Shown one piece after another: positions 1-5,541 of a stretch of DNA of 5,541 bases. The notes under the pieces were generated by a model. The model saw only the letters and a list, made by a program, of their open reading frames with translations, was not told the origin of the DNA and searched no databases. The position numbers and the translations under genes are program-made. Each line of letters starts with the position of its first letter. Position 1 is the stretch's first letter. This DNA is from Deltaproteobacteria bacterium. Its GTDB lineage: Bacteria > Myxococcota_A > UBA796 > UBA2385. The stretch lies in contig JAERSX010000592.1 of assembly GCA_016845285.1 (NCBI GenBank), positions 1 through 5,541 of the forward strand. Direction: 5' to 3'.

Positions 1-695
1 ACGGCGACGGCATCGACGACCTCTGCGTGGGCGCGTACGGCGGGGACGGCTCGGAGCGTGGCCAGGGCGAGGCCTGGGTCTTCCTGGGCAGCAGCGATCG
101 CTACGAAGGCGACGCCGTCATCAACGAAGGCGACCTCGAGATCACCGGCTCCACCTCCCTCGGCCGGCTCGGCTACAACGTCCAAGGTATGGGCGATCTC
201 GACGGCGATGGCTACGGCGAGCTGGTGGTGTCTGCGTACACCGCCAACGAGAGCCTGGGCGAGGTCTACCTCTACCGGGGTGGCGCCAGCGAGTGGTCGG
301 GCACCAAGGCCGACGCCGACGCCGACGTCATCTTCGTCGGTGAAGATGAGAACGCCTACGCCGGCCGCTCCCTGGCGGTGGGCGACATCGACGGCGACGG
401 CCACCCCGACCTCGCCGTGGGTGCCTACGCCCACAACGACGGCACCGCCGAGCAGGTGGGCCGGGTGTTCGTGCTGTACGCCCGCGGCACATGGTCGGGC
501 ACCTACGACCTGGCCACCGAGGCCGACGCCACCTTCAGCGGCGAAGACACCGCCTCTTACGTGGGCTGGTCGCTCGCCAGCGGAGACCTCGACGGAGACG
601 GAGACGACGACCTCGCCGTGGGCTCCTACCGCAGCGCCAGCACCACCGAAGACAACGCCGGCATCGTCCACCTGCTCCTCGGCGGCGGCTACTGA
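1..695 (+). CDS. FG-GAP repeat (integrin-like beta-propeller) protein, 3' part only
   Basis: The frame is already open at the window edge (first full codon at 3), so the true start lies upstream; the GTG at 27 is an internal valine. About 230 C-terminal residues are visible. They contain four copies of a Ca2+-binding loop of type DxDGDGxxDLxVGAY, with the DGDG codons starting at about 0, 201, 390 and 591, a period of 63-67 residues. That is the blade length of FG-GAP/integrin alpha beta-propellers. Each loop is preceded by a G-[YRW]-[SN]-like 'FG' element (LGYNV, AGRSLAV, VGWSLAS) and followed by a strand such as GEVYLYRGG or GRVFVLYARG. The protein is very acidic, as expected for a secreted or surface-exposed Ca2+-binding propeller. 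The chain ends directly after the last blade (HLLLGGGY), with no C-terminal anchor or sorting motif. Any signal peptide would be outside the window. The family is clear; ligand and role are unknown. These proteins often mediate adhesion or sit in larger cell-surface proteins. Confidence 0.93.
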   Translation, partial: GDGIDDLCVGAYGGDGSERGQGEAWVFLGSSDRYEGDAVINEGDLEITGSTSLGRLGYNVQGMGDLDGDGYGELVVSAYTANESLGEVYLYRGGASEWSGTKADADADVIFVGEDENAYAGRSLAVGDIDGDGHPDLAVGAYAHNDGTAEQVGRVFVLYARGTWSGTYDLATEADATFSGEDTASYVGWSLASGDLDGDGDDDLAVGSYRSASTTEDNAGIVHLLLGGGY

Positions 696-753
696 GCGTG
701 TCGGTCGGGATCTTCGTCGCCGAGGCAGTTATCGAACCCTGAACCATGTTCAC

Positions 754-757
754 GGAG
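754..757 (+). promoter_or_regulatory. Ribosome binding site deciding the start of the SEC59-like gene
   Basis: GGAG lies 6 nt before the ATG at 764. The in-frame ATG six codons earlier, at 746, has no purine-rich element in front of it (the upstream bases are ATCGAACCCTGAACC). The downstream ATG is therefore the better start. This is a sequence-based judgement only. Confidence 0.55.
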
Positions 758-763
758 TGGTGC

Positions 764-1729
764 ATGTCCCTGGCCCTGGACAGCCGTAGCTTCGCCCAGG
801 ACAGCCGGTCGCTGGCCCTCGAGCTCTACGACCTGCTGCGTGATCTCGACCCGGCGCGCTGGCGGGACGAGCTCGCCGGGCGTACCCGCGATCGACTCGC
901 AGCCATCGAGGCGGGACTGGCCGCGGCAGCAGAAGGACCCGGCGAGTCCGCGCGCGAGGCCATGCACACCCTGGCGGTCGCTCTGCGCGAAGCACGCCCG
1001 CAGACCGAAGGCCTCGGGGTGACCGAGCTCCGCGAGGAGTGGATGGCCTTCCGTACCCAGATCCAGCCCACCTACGAGACCTTCGCCAAATCCCTGCGCG
1101 CAGCCGACATCCACGTCCCGAGCCTCCGGCCCACCAACTACACGCGCAACCTCTTCCACGTGGGCGGCGCGCTCATCGCCCTGGCCCTCATCGAGATGGT
1201 CCTGCCAGCGAGCTGGCTCACGTCCATCGCCGCCACCATCGCCGTGATGGCGTGGTCGATGGAGGGGAGTCGCCGGCTGAGCCCAGCCATCAACCAGCTG
1301 CTCATGAAGATCTTCTCGCCGGTCGCACACCCGCACGAGGCCCATCGGGTGAACTCGTCCACCTGGTTCGCCACCGCCCTGCTGCTCACGTCCCTGAGCG
1401 GCGAGGCCGCCATCTGCGCGGTCGCCGTCGTGGTCCTCGGACTCGCTGACCCCATGGCCGCCATCGTGGGCCGACGACTGGGCAAGACCCCGCTGATCAA
1501 CGGCCGCAGCCTTCAGGGCTCACTCACCTTTCTGGCCGTGGGCTGGGCCGGTGCCTGGGGCGTTCTGAGCACCTGGCACCCCGAGCTCGCCCATGCCGGG
1601 CTCGTCGCCCTCGGTGCGGCCCTGCCAGCCACCTTCGCTGAGCTCTTCAGCCGCCGCATCGACGACAACCTCTCCATCCCACTCACGGCCGCCGCAGGTG
1701 CTTGGATCACCCTGCTCTTCGTGGGCTGA
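764..1729 (+). CDS. SEC59/DGK1/VTE5-family membrane lipid kinase (CTP-dependent dolichol/phytol/diacylglycerol kinase-like)
   Basis: The protein is 321 residues from the preferred ATG at 764, or 327 from the ATG at 746. Residues 1-120 are soluble, charged and mostly helical (LALELYDLLRDLD, EAMHTLAVALREA). The rest is a polytopic membrane domain with hydrophobic segments near 134-148, 150-164, 201-226, 254-270, 276-290 and 304-320. Hallmarks of the CTP-using polyprenol/DAG kinase superfamily appear in order: RNLFHVGG (128-135), MEGSRR...P..N (166-177), GLADPMAAIVGRRLG (226-240) with the conserved Asp229, the GRSLQGS loop (247-253) typical of the nucleotide-binding region, and E293...DDNLSIPL (300-307). 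Known members phosphorylate dolichol, phytol or diacylglycerol with CTP; the substrate here cannot be told from sequence. The gene follows the FG-GAP gene by 68 bp on the same strand and may be cotranscribed, although the functions are not obviously linked. The N-terminal extension is unusual beside compact bacterial members of about 200 residues. Phosphatidate cytidylyltransferase is a related alternative label. Confidence 0.85.
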   Translation: MSLALDSRSFAQDSRSLALELYDLLRDLDPARWRDELAGRTRDRLAAIEAGLAAAAEGPGESAREAMHTLAVALREARPQTEGLGVTELREEWMAFRTQIQPTYETFAKSLRAADIHVPSLRPTNYTRNLFHVGGALIALALIEMVLPASWLTSIAATIAVMAWSMEGSRRLSPAINQLLMKIFSPVAHPHEAHRVNSSTWFATALLLTSLSGEAAICAVAVVVLGLADPMAAIVGRRLGKTPLINGRSLQGSLTFLAVGWAGAWGVLSTWHPELAHAGLVALGAALPATFAELFSRRIDDNLSIPLTAAAGAWITLLFVG

Positions 1730-1742
1730 AGAGCCCCCGAAG
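1717..1742. terminator. Inverted repeat at convergent gene ends, likely bidirectional terminator
   Basis: CTTCG-T-GGGCT, loop GAAG, AGCCC-C-CGAAG. Arms 1717-1727 and 1732-1742 pair at 10 of 11 positions; the only mismatch is T1722/C1737. The loop is 1728-1731. The hairpin covers the plus-strand stop codon (1727-1729) and begins one base after the minus-strand stop (1744-1746), so the same stem forms in both converging transcripts. No U-tract follows on either strand, so an intrinsic terminator of the classical kind is not proven. The position makes a stop or 3'-end stabiliser for both genes the most likely role. Confidence 0.55.
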
Positions 1743-1743
1743 C

Positions 1744-3156
1744 TCAGCGCAGCATCGGCTTTCCACGAGAGCTGAGCGCCCAGCGAACCTTGCCCTCTTT
1801 GGCAAGGTCCACGAGGACATCCTCTTCGGGCTCGCCGAGCTCGGGGTCCCATCGCACCCGCACCATCGGCCGGGCCCAGGTCTCCTCGCCCCGCGCCAGG
1901 CCCACACTCTCGACGATGCGGGAGTCCACGAGCTGGAGCATGGTTCCGGGAGGGTAGGCGCCCATGGCGTTGATGAGGATCTGTACCAGGGTGGGGTCGT
2001 AGCGTGTGTTGCTGTAGGCCTGCAGGCGCTGCAGGGCCTCGGGCGGCGAGAGCCGGGGGCCACGTGCTCGGGTCGTGAGAGCATCGTAGGACTCGGCAAT
2101 ATGGAGGATACGCGCGAAGAGATGCGGGCACCCACCTTCGTCGTCGTGGGGGACGTGATGCTGCAGCACCGTGAGCGCCCGCACGATCTTGGCCGAGTGG
2201 AAGCCACGCTGGCGGAGCAGGACGCGAGCACCGGCCGACGCGTGACGTGAGAACGGTGGCGCGTAGCCGGGATGGCCCGCATCATCGCCGCTCGCCGGGA
2301 TGGCGCCTTCCCGCGTCGAGTACCCGATGTCGTGAAACATCGCGACCACACCCAGATCCTGGATGGCCTCACCCGTCAGCCCCAGGCCGTCGGCGATGAG
2401 CATGGCCAGCAGGGTGATGCGCAGGGTGTGGTTTCCGAAGGGGCTCGCACTCGCCGACTCGTCCCAGAGCTCAGCCTGGTCGATGCCAGAGTCGGCGATG
2501 TCGGTGACCACCCGTCGCATGGGCAAGGGGTTGGGGATGCGGTCGGCGCCGAGGTTGTCCACGGCGGCATCCACGAAGTCCGCCGCACGCTGGGTGAGCT
2601 CGCGGCCGTCGATCTGACGTCCGCCCTCCTGCTCTCCGGAGACGCGGAAGCGGAAGATGCCCTGCAGCTCGATGGAGCTCCCACCCGCATCCTCGATGCG
2701 GTCTTGGAGCGCAGTGCGCGGGCGCTGCGGATCGGGGTCGTCCGCGAATCCTTCTACGACCGCACGCAGGCCTCGGAGCGGCGGCACACCATGGAACACG
2801 ATGCCGCCGATGCGGTGCCGTCGGAGCTCCTTGCCCAGCTTCGACGCCAGGTCACCACCCTCGTCGAGACGGATGCGGATGTCGTTCATGTAGACCTGGC
2901 CTTCCACCGCGGTCATGTTCACCTGGCCCAGCAAGTCGACCAGCTCGCCCAGCGAGGTCGTGAAGTCGTTCATGGGCTTGATGAACGCGTCATTCGCCAG
3001 GTCGTGGGTGCGGGTCATGCGCAGCAGCCCGAAGAGCTGACGCACCATGCGCTCGCCCGTGTCGCGCACCTGGTCGGCGAGCTCTCGGTCCTCACCCACC
3101 TTGGCCCGATCGACGGCCTGACCTAGGGCTGCTTGTGAGCGCTCCAGCTCATCCAT
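1744..3156 (-). CDS. HD-GYP-type HD domain protein with degenerate signature and a paired N-terminal domain
   Basis: The protein is 470 residues from the ATG at 3156, which overlaps the stop of the upstream gene. Residues 1-40 are charged and helical. Residues ~40-170 form a globular domain resembling the one in the upstream HEAT-like protein (TH51DLANDAF58, VEGQVY89MND, RRHRIGGIVF121, AGGSSIEL157-164). Residues ~200-400 are an HD phosphohydrolase core: H243 (NHTLR), H275-D276 (MFHDIG), H305 (RHASAGA), H333-H334, and ESYDAL (355-360) followed by SPPEAL. The tail (YPPGTMLQLV, then ARPMVRVRWDP) matches the end usual in HD-GYP proteins. HD-GYP enzymes hydrolyse cyclic-di-GMP. Here, however, HHE is HHV, GYP is GCP, HDxGK is HDIGY279, and the conserved AD before the YDAL motif is AE355. 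The protein could have weak or altered activity, or act as a receptor. No signal peptide or membrane segment is seen, so it is probably cytoplasmic. A longer in-frame reading up to 3285 is rejected because it would run 137 bp into the upstream gene. Confidence 0.88.
   Translation of the reverse strand: MDELERSQAALGQAVDRAKVGEDRELADQVRDTGERMVRQLFGLLRMTRTHDLANDAFIKPMNDFTTSLGELVDLLGQVNMTAVEGQVYMNDIRIRLDEGGDLASKLGKELRRHRIGGIVFHGVPPLRGLRAVVEGFADDPDPQRPRTALQDRIEDAGGSSIELQGIFRFRVSGEQEGGRQIDGRELTQRAADFVDAAVDNLGADRIPNPLPMRRVVTDIADSGIDQAELWDESASASPFGNHTLRITLLAMLIADGLGLTGEAIQDLGVVAMFHDIGYSTREGAIPASGDDAGHPGYAPPFSRHASAGARVLLRQRGFHSAKIVRALTVLQHHVPHDDEGGCPHLFARILHIAESYDALTTRARGPRLSPPEALQRLQAYSNTRYDPTLVQILINAMGAYPPGTMLQLVDSRIVESVGLARGEETWARPMVRVRWDPELGEPEEDVLVDLAKEGKVRWALSSRGKPMLR
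3149..3156 (-). other. 8-bp stop/start overlap (ATGGATGA) coupling the HEAT-like and HD-GYP genes
   Basis: On the minus strand the downstream ATG (3156-3154) and the upstream TGA (3151-3149) sit in the shared string ATGGATGA. Only a weak purine stretch (CGGGATCAAG) precedes the ATG. Translation of the HD-GYP protein is therefore likely to depend on ribosomes finishing the upstream gene, which would favour a fixed ratio of the two products. The overlap is seen directly; the coupling is inferred. Confidence 0.8.
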
Positions 3157-4939
3157 GAGGCTTGATCCCGGCGATGCGGTGGCGCCGTCGCACCAAGGTC
3201 CGCATGCAGTGCGCGTGGAGTTCGTCGGTGGTGCGCTTGGCGAACCACCGAATGGTGTCTTCCGCACGGTCGTCGTCGGAGGCACCCAGGCCTGCCACGC
3301 TGGCCCACTGACGGATGCGGCCCGACTCCGTGACTCCGCTCACGGCATCGCGGAGCTTCTTGGGCTTGACCCACCCCAACATCCGACGGGTGCTCTCCGC
3401 AGGAGACAGCCGCATGAGGGCCTCGCCAATACGAGAGGCCTCCTCCTCGCGAATGTCCTCGGCGTGAGTCTCGAGACGCTGCAGGAGGATGTCGGCGGCC
3501 TCCCGGTCCTCCCCGTCCACCACGATGTTGATGGCGGCGAGACGGACCTGCTCGGCAGAGGACTGCAGCAGGGTCCCGAGGATGGCCTGCCGAACCTTGT
3601 CAGACTCAGGGCGATCGAGGAAGCGGAGGAGCTCGTTGTGGAGCTCGCGCTCGGAGCGGTCGATGACCAGAGGCAGGAGACCCAGGGCGAGGGTGGGTTC
3701 CGCCTCGGCCATGGAGCCGAACAGGTCGGCGGCGAGCTCGCCGTCGAGCTTGGGCAGCCACTCCTCCAGCTCGGCCTGTGCACCGACGACGTACCGACCC
3801 AGCAGATCACGGGCGACGCGGCGACCGTGCGCGGTCCGCTCGAGCTGGAGGGTCTCGAGCACCGCAGCGATGGGGTTCTGCCCGGAGATGTCGATCAAGT
3901 CGACGAGCTCTTGGGGGGCATGCTGCGCACTCTTCGGGATGGAGTGGAAGATGCGCTTGAGGGCACGCACGTCCGAGGTGCGACGCAGCTGGCCGGCCAG
4001 CCATGCGGGATCGGTGGAGCCCACCGAGGGCAAGAGCTGGGCCAGCTCCAGGAGCCGGTCGAGCTGCCCCTCGGAGAGGAGGAAGTCCCGGACATCGTCG
4101 ATGAGTGAGGTGATGTCGCCGACCTGGGTGGGATCGGTGCGATCGGCCACCAGGGCCAGCATGCCGCGGACCAGAGAGAGCGCGAGGTCGGGCAGGTTGA
4201 GAGAGGCGAGCTCGCCCCGCAAGGCGCTGATGCGCTCCTCATTGATCGCCCGGTACATCACCGGGATTCCCTCGCGATCGTGGGCATCGATGGGCAGGTC
4301 CCAGTCCGGGGGGATCTCGATGGCGACGCCCCCACTCGCCTGGTGACGCCGCCGTCGCCGGGCGCTGGAGCTCTCACCGAACTCCTCCTCATCGGCGACG
4401 AAGCCCTCGACCGCGACGATCTCGATGTGCTGGAAGCCTGCCTTCCAGAGCAAGGTGACGATGTCGTCCTCGTTCTGGCGCACACCGGTGTACCGGATGC
4501 TGAGGATCTCGAGGAAGCGCAAGAGCTCAGGCCAGGTGACCTCTTGCTGGAAGGTCAGGCGACGGACGCCGTCCCGGAACATGCGGAAGGCCAGCGAGCG
4601 CCCACGCTCGCGCTCGATGTAGACCACCTCCTTGTCGAGGACCAGCTCGAAGGGGCGCACCTCGAGCTCGAAGCCGCCGAAGGCAAGGACCTTCTGCATG
4701 TCCTTCTGGTAGCTCTCGAGGAAGTTGCGGATGGCTTCGTTGTGGGTGTCGTAGATGAGGAAACTACGGGCCGCACGAGACAGGCTGCGCAGAGCATCGT
4801 TTGCAGCGGTCCCCCGTTCTGTCGACCCGAGCTGCTGCTCTGAGGCGAGAGGATCGTCGCTCGCCTCCGCAGGACCGGGCGTGAACTCCGGATCCTCCTG
4901 CGGCGTGCTGGCGTCCAGATCCCGGCCCACCGTCGACAT
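3149..4939 (-). CDS. HEAT-like alpha-solenoid protein with N-terminal domain shared with the HD-GYP partner
   Basis: The protein is 596 residues, with its start at ATG 4939 supported by GGAGAGG just upstream. Residues 1-48 are acidic and Pro/Ser/Glu-rich, probably disordered. Residues ~50-180 form a globular domain (FLIYDTH66NEAIRNF73, FELEVRPFELVLDKEVVY107, FRDGVRRLTF130, EDDIVTLLWKAGF, HIEIVAVEGF180). Residues 184-200 are a charged linker, acidic EEEF then five arginines (194-198). Residues ~225-570 are a run of amphipathic helix pairs like HEAT/ARM repeats. The clearest unit is SDKVRQAILGTLLQ, then AEQVRLAAINIVV, then REAADILLQRL (446-489). The C-terminus is basic (RTLVRRRHR). No catalytic motif, signal peptide or membrane span is visible. 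The likely role is as a cytoplasmic scaffold or regulator acting with the overlapping HD-GYP gene. I recall similar proteins as common in Myxococcota, with no function known to me. The fold call is confident; the function is unknown. Confidence 0.85.
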   Translation of the reverse strand: MSTVGRDLDASTPQEDPEFTPGPAEASDDPLASEQQLGSTERGTAANDALRSLSRAARSFLIYDTHNEAIRNFLESYQKDMQKVLAFGGFELEVRPFELVLDKEVVYIERERGRSLAFRMFRDGVRRLTFQQEVTWPELLRFLEILSIRYTGVRQNEDDIVTLLWKAGFQHIEIVAVEGFVADEEEFGESSSARRRRRHQASGGVAIEIPPDWDLPIDAHDREGIPVMYRAINEERISALRGELASLNLPDLALSLVRGMLALVADRTDPTQVGDITSLIDDVRDFLLSEGQLDRLLELAQLLPSVGSTDPAWLAGQLRRTSDVRALKRIFHSIPKSAQHAPQELVDLIDISGQNPIAAVLETLQLERTAHGRRVARDLLGRYVVGAQAELEEWLPKLDGELAADLFGSMAEAEPTLALGLLPLVIDRSERELHNELLRFLDRPESDKVRQAILGTLLQSSAEQVRLAAINIVVDGEDREAADILLQRLETHAEDIREEEASRIGEALMRLSPAESTRRMLGWVKPKKLRDAVSGVTESGRIRQWASVAGLGASDDDRAEDTIRWFAKRTTDELHAHCMRTLVRRRHRIAGIKPHG

Positions 4940-4941
4940 GC

Positions 4942-4948
4942 CCTCTCC
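4942..4948 (-). promoter_or_regulatory. Strong Shine-Dalgarno of the HEAT-like gene
   Basis: On the minus strand GGAGAGG ends two bases before the ATG at 4939, and its GGAG core is 5 nt from the start codon. It fixes the start of the first gene of the two-gene operon and is far better than anything before the second gene's ATG. Confidence 0.7.
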
Positions 4949-4957
4949 GATGTGGGG

Positions 4958-4966
4958 AGTCTACCA
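4958..4966 (-). promoter_or_regulatory. Possible extended -10 promoter element of the two-gene operon
   Basis: The minus strand reads TGGTAGACT, which is TGn followed by a hexamer matching TATAAT at 4 of 6 positions. It is placed so that a transcript would start near 4951, just ahead of the Shine-Dalgarno. The only -35-like hexamer nearby (TTGAAT, 4981-4976) is 12 bp away, too close for a normal sigma-70 spacer, so the site would have to work through its extended -10. This is a weak prediction. Confidence 0.25.
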
Positions 4967-5051
4967 AAGGCCGGGATTCAAGGTTCGGTCTGCACGCAGC
5001 GATGCTGGACCAACAATCCACAGAACCAACTCGACAGGCTGGTTGGGTACG

Positions 5052-5080
5052 GGTGGGCCGAGGAGCCGGCCACGCCCACC
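5052..5080 (-). terminator. GC-rich hairpin in the spacer after the DUF5690 gene, possible terminator
   Basis: GGTGGGC (5052-5058) and GCCCACC (5074-5080) form a perfect 7-bp stem around a 15-nt loop. An alternative inner stem, GGCCG/CGGCC (5056-5060 with 5067-5071), competes with it. The hairpin lies about 45-70 nt past the stop of the DUF5690-type gene, inside a 184-bp spacer (4940-5123) that holds no other feature I can support apart from the promoter-like site and ribosome binding site. No U-tract follows, so it is tentative. Confidence 0.3.
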
Positions 5081-5123
5081 TCCACCAGCTCCGCCCCTCA
5101 CAGCACGAGCAACAGGGCACTCA

Positions 5124-5541
5124 TCAGGCGGTCGGGGCGACGGTCTTCGTCTTTCGGGCGAAATATCCCATGCTGATCACGAAGCAGGTGGTGCAGACGA
5201 TGGCCGTCGCCCAGCTGAAGCCCACGAAGAAGTCGAGCCAGGAGAGCTCGGCGTGACCGAAGTTCTTGTAGAGCAACAGGGCCACGCTGCCGAGGTAGCC
5301 GAAGGCATCGGTGACGTAGATCAGGAAGCCGGCCGTCGCCACGGAGCCCACCGCTGCGATGAGCCGGTCGAACAGCACGCAGCCATAGGGCACGTACCCG
5401 ATGTAGAGGCCCAGACCGACGGCGATCATCCAAGGCGCCGGACCGATGATCTCCATCTGCCAGAGCAAGGTGGAGATGCCGATGAGGGCCGTGCCCGCGG
5501 CCATGATGATGTGCACCACGATGAGCGCGGTGCGGTTGTCC
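5124..5541 (-). CDS. DUF5690-family membrane protein (MFS-like), C-terminal part
   Basis: The frame runs off the right edge of the window (first full codon at 5540), so the start is outside and only the last 138 residues are seen. The GTG at 5519 is an internal valine, not a start. The segment has four hydrophobic spans: ALIVVHIIMAAGTALIGISTLLW; WMIAVGLGLYIGYVPYGCVLF; AGFLIYVTDAFGYLGSVALLLY; and FFVGFSWATAIVCTTCFVISMGYF. A basic/polar tail RKTKTVAPTA ends the protein. The string GLYIGYVPYGCVLFDRLIAA followed by GFLIYVTDAFGYLGSV matches my memory of the DUF5690 family, integral membrane proteins of MFS-like topology found in several phyla. Transport substrate is unknown. The gene is on the same strand as the HEAT/HD-GYP pair, but the 184-bp spacer and hairpin suggest a separate transcript. 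Confidence 0.8.
   Translation of the reverse strand, partial: DNRTALIVVHIIMAAGTALIGISTLLWQMEIIGPAPWMIAVGLGLYIGYVPYGCVLFDRLIAAVGSVATAGFLIYVTDAFGYLGSVALLLYKNFGHAELSWLDFFVGFSWATAIVCTTCFVISMGYFARKTKTVAPTA

Noticed and set aside
1..650. Repeated GACGGCGACGG-type strings considered as DNA tandem repeats or regulatory repeats
   Set aside because: They fall at 189-201 bp intervals exactly at the DxDGDG codons, so they reflect repeated protein blades rather than a separate DNA element.
746..763. Upstream ATG as start of the SEC59-like gene
   Set aside because: There is no Shine-Dalgarno before it, while GGAG precedes the ATG at 764 at good spacing. It is not excluded, since only six residues differ.
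58..789. Plus-strand frame rich in Thr, Ala and Pro overlapping the FG-GAP gene
   Set aside because: It is the frame-shifted reading of the GACGGCGAC-rich Ca2+-loop codons, giving low-complexity Thr/Ala/Pro. The FG-GAP frame is the one with ordered repeats.
689..1345. Minus-strand open frame of 218 codons opposite the SEC59-like gene
   Set aside because: It lies antisense to a gene with clear family motifs and overlaps the FG-GAP stop. Its translation (Gly/Glu/Arg/His-rich) has no recognisable domain, so it is a GC-driven shadow.
3157..3285. Extension of the HD-GYP protein to a start at 3285
   Set aside because: It would overlap the upstream coding region by 137 bp. The added 43 residues are low-complexity Thr/Pro/Ser, typical of an out-of-frame reading; the ATG at 3156 gives the usual short operon overlap.
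3155..4108. Long plus-strand open frame (317 codons) opposite the HEAT-like gene, and similar ones at 2272-3126, 3489-4346 and 4280-4843
   Set aside because: High GC content removes stop codons from antisense frames. The translations are mirror-type compositions with no domain motifs, and the minus strand carries clear conserved families with proper start signals.
5024..5046. Small inverted repeat (AACCA/TGGTT, or CCAAC/GTTGG) in the 184-bp spacer
   Set aside because: A stem of only five base pairs with an 11-nt loop is expected by chance in this much sequence, and no neighbouring signal supports it.

Overview
The window is GC-rich DNA, almost fully coding, with strong G/C preference at third codon positions. 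No RNA gene, CRISPR array, insertion sequence or phage signal is visible. The gene content (FG-GAP propeller protein, HEAT-like protein with an N-terminal domain, atypical HD-GYP protein, DUF5690 transporter-like protein) looks like a myxobacterium-type genome (Myxococcota or a related former deltaproteobacterial lineage). That assignment is inferred from gene families, not from a marker gene.

Left part, plus strand (1-1729): the 3' end of a secreted-type FG-GAP/integrin-like beta-propeller protein with four Ca2+-binding DxDGDG loops, then a complete integral membrane protein of the SEC59/DGK1/VTE5 (CTP-dependent lipid/polyprenol kinase) superfamily with an unusual ~120-residue soluble N-terminal region. 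Its stop codon lies inside a long inverted repeat that fills the 14-bp gap to the converging gene and probably ends transcription from both sides.

Right part, minus strand (1744-5541, read from high to low coordinates): the C-terminal third of a DUF5690-family membrane protein, a 184-bp spacer, then a tightly coupled two-gene operon. Its first gene encodes a 596-residue protein with an N-terminal globular domain and a HEAT-like alpha-solenoid. Its second encodes a 470-residue HD-GYP-type phosphohydrolase-like protein. The two frames overlap by 8 bp (ATGGATGA).

The most interesting point is that the two operon proteins appear to share a related N-terminal domain (common spaced residues HxxAxxxF, a vY strand, an RRlxF-like strand and AGxxxIE[IL]). 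In one protein it is joined to a solenoid scaffold; in the other, to an HD-GYP domain whose signature residues are partly lost (HHV for HHE, GCP for GYP, HDIGY for HDxGK, AES for ADx). This suggests a paired scaffold/receptor module, possibly cyclic-di-GMP linked, rather than an ordinary phosphodiesterase. No obviously unprecedented system such as a defence island is visible.
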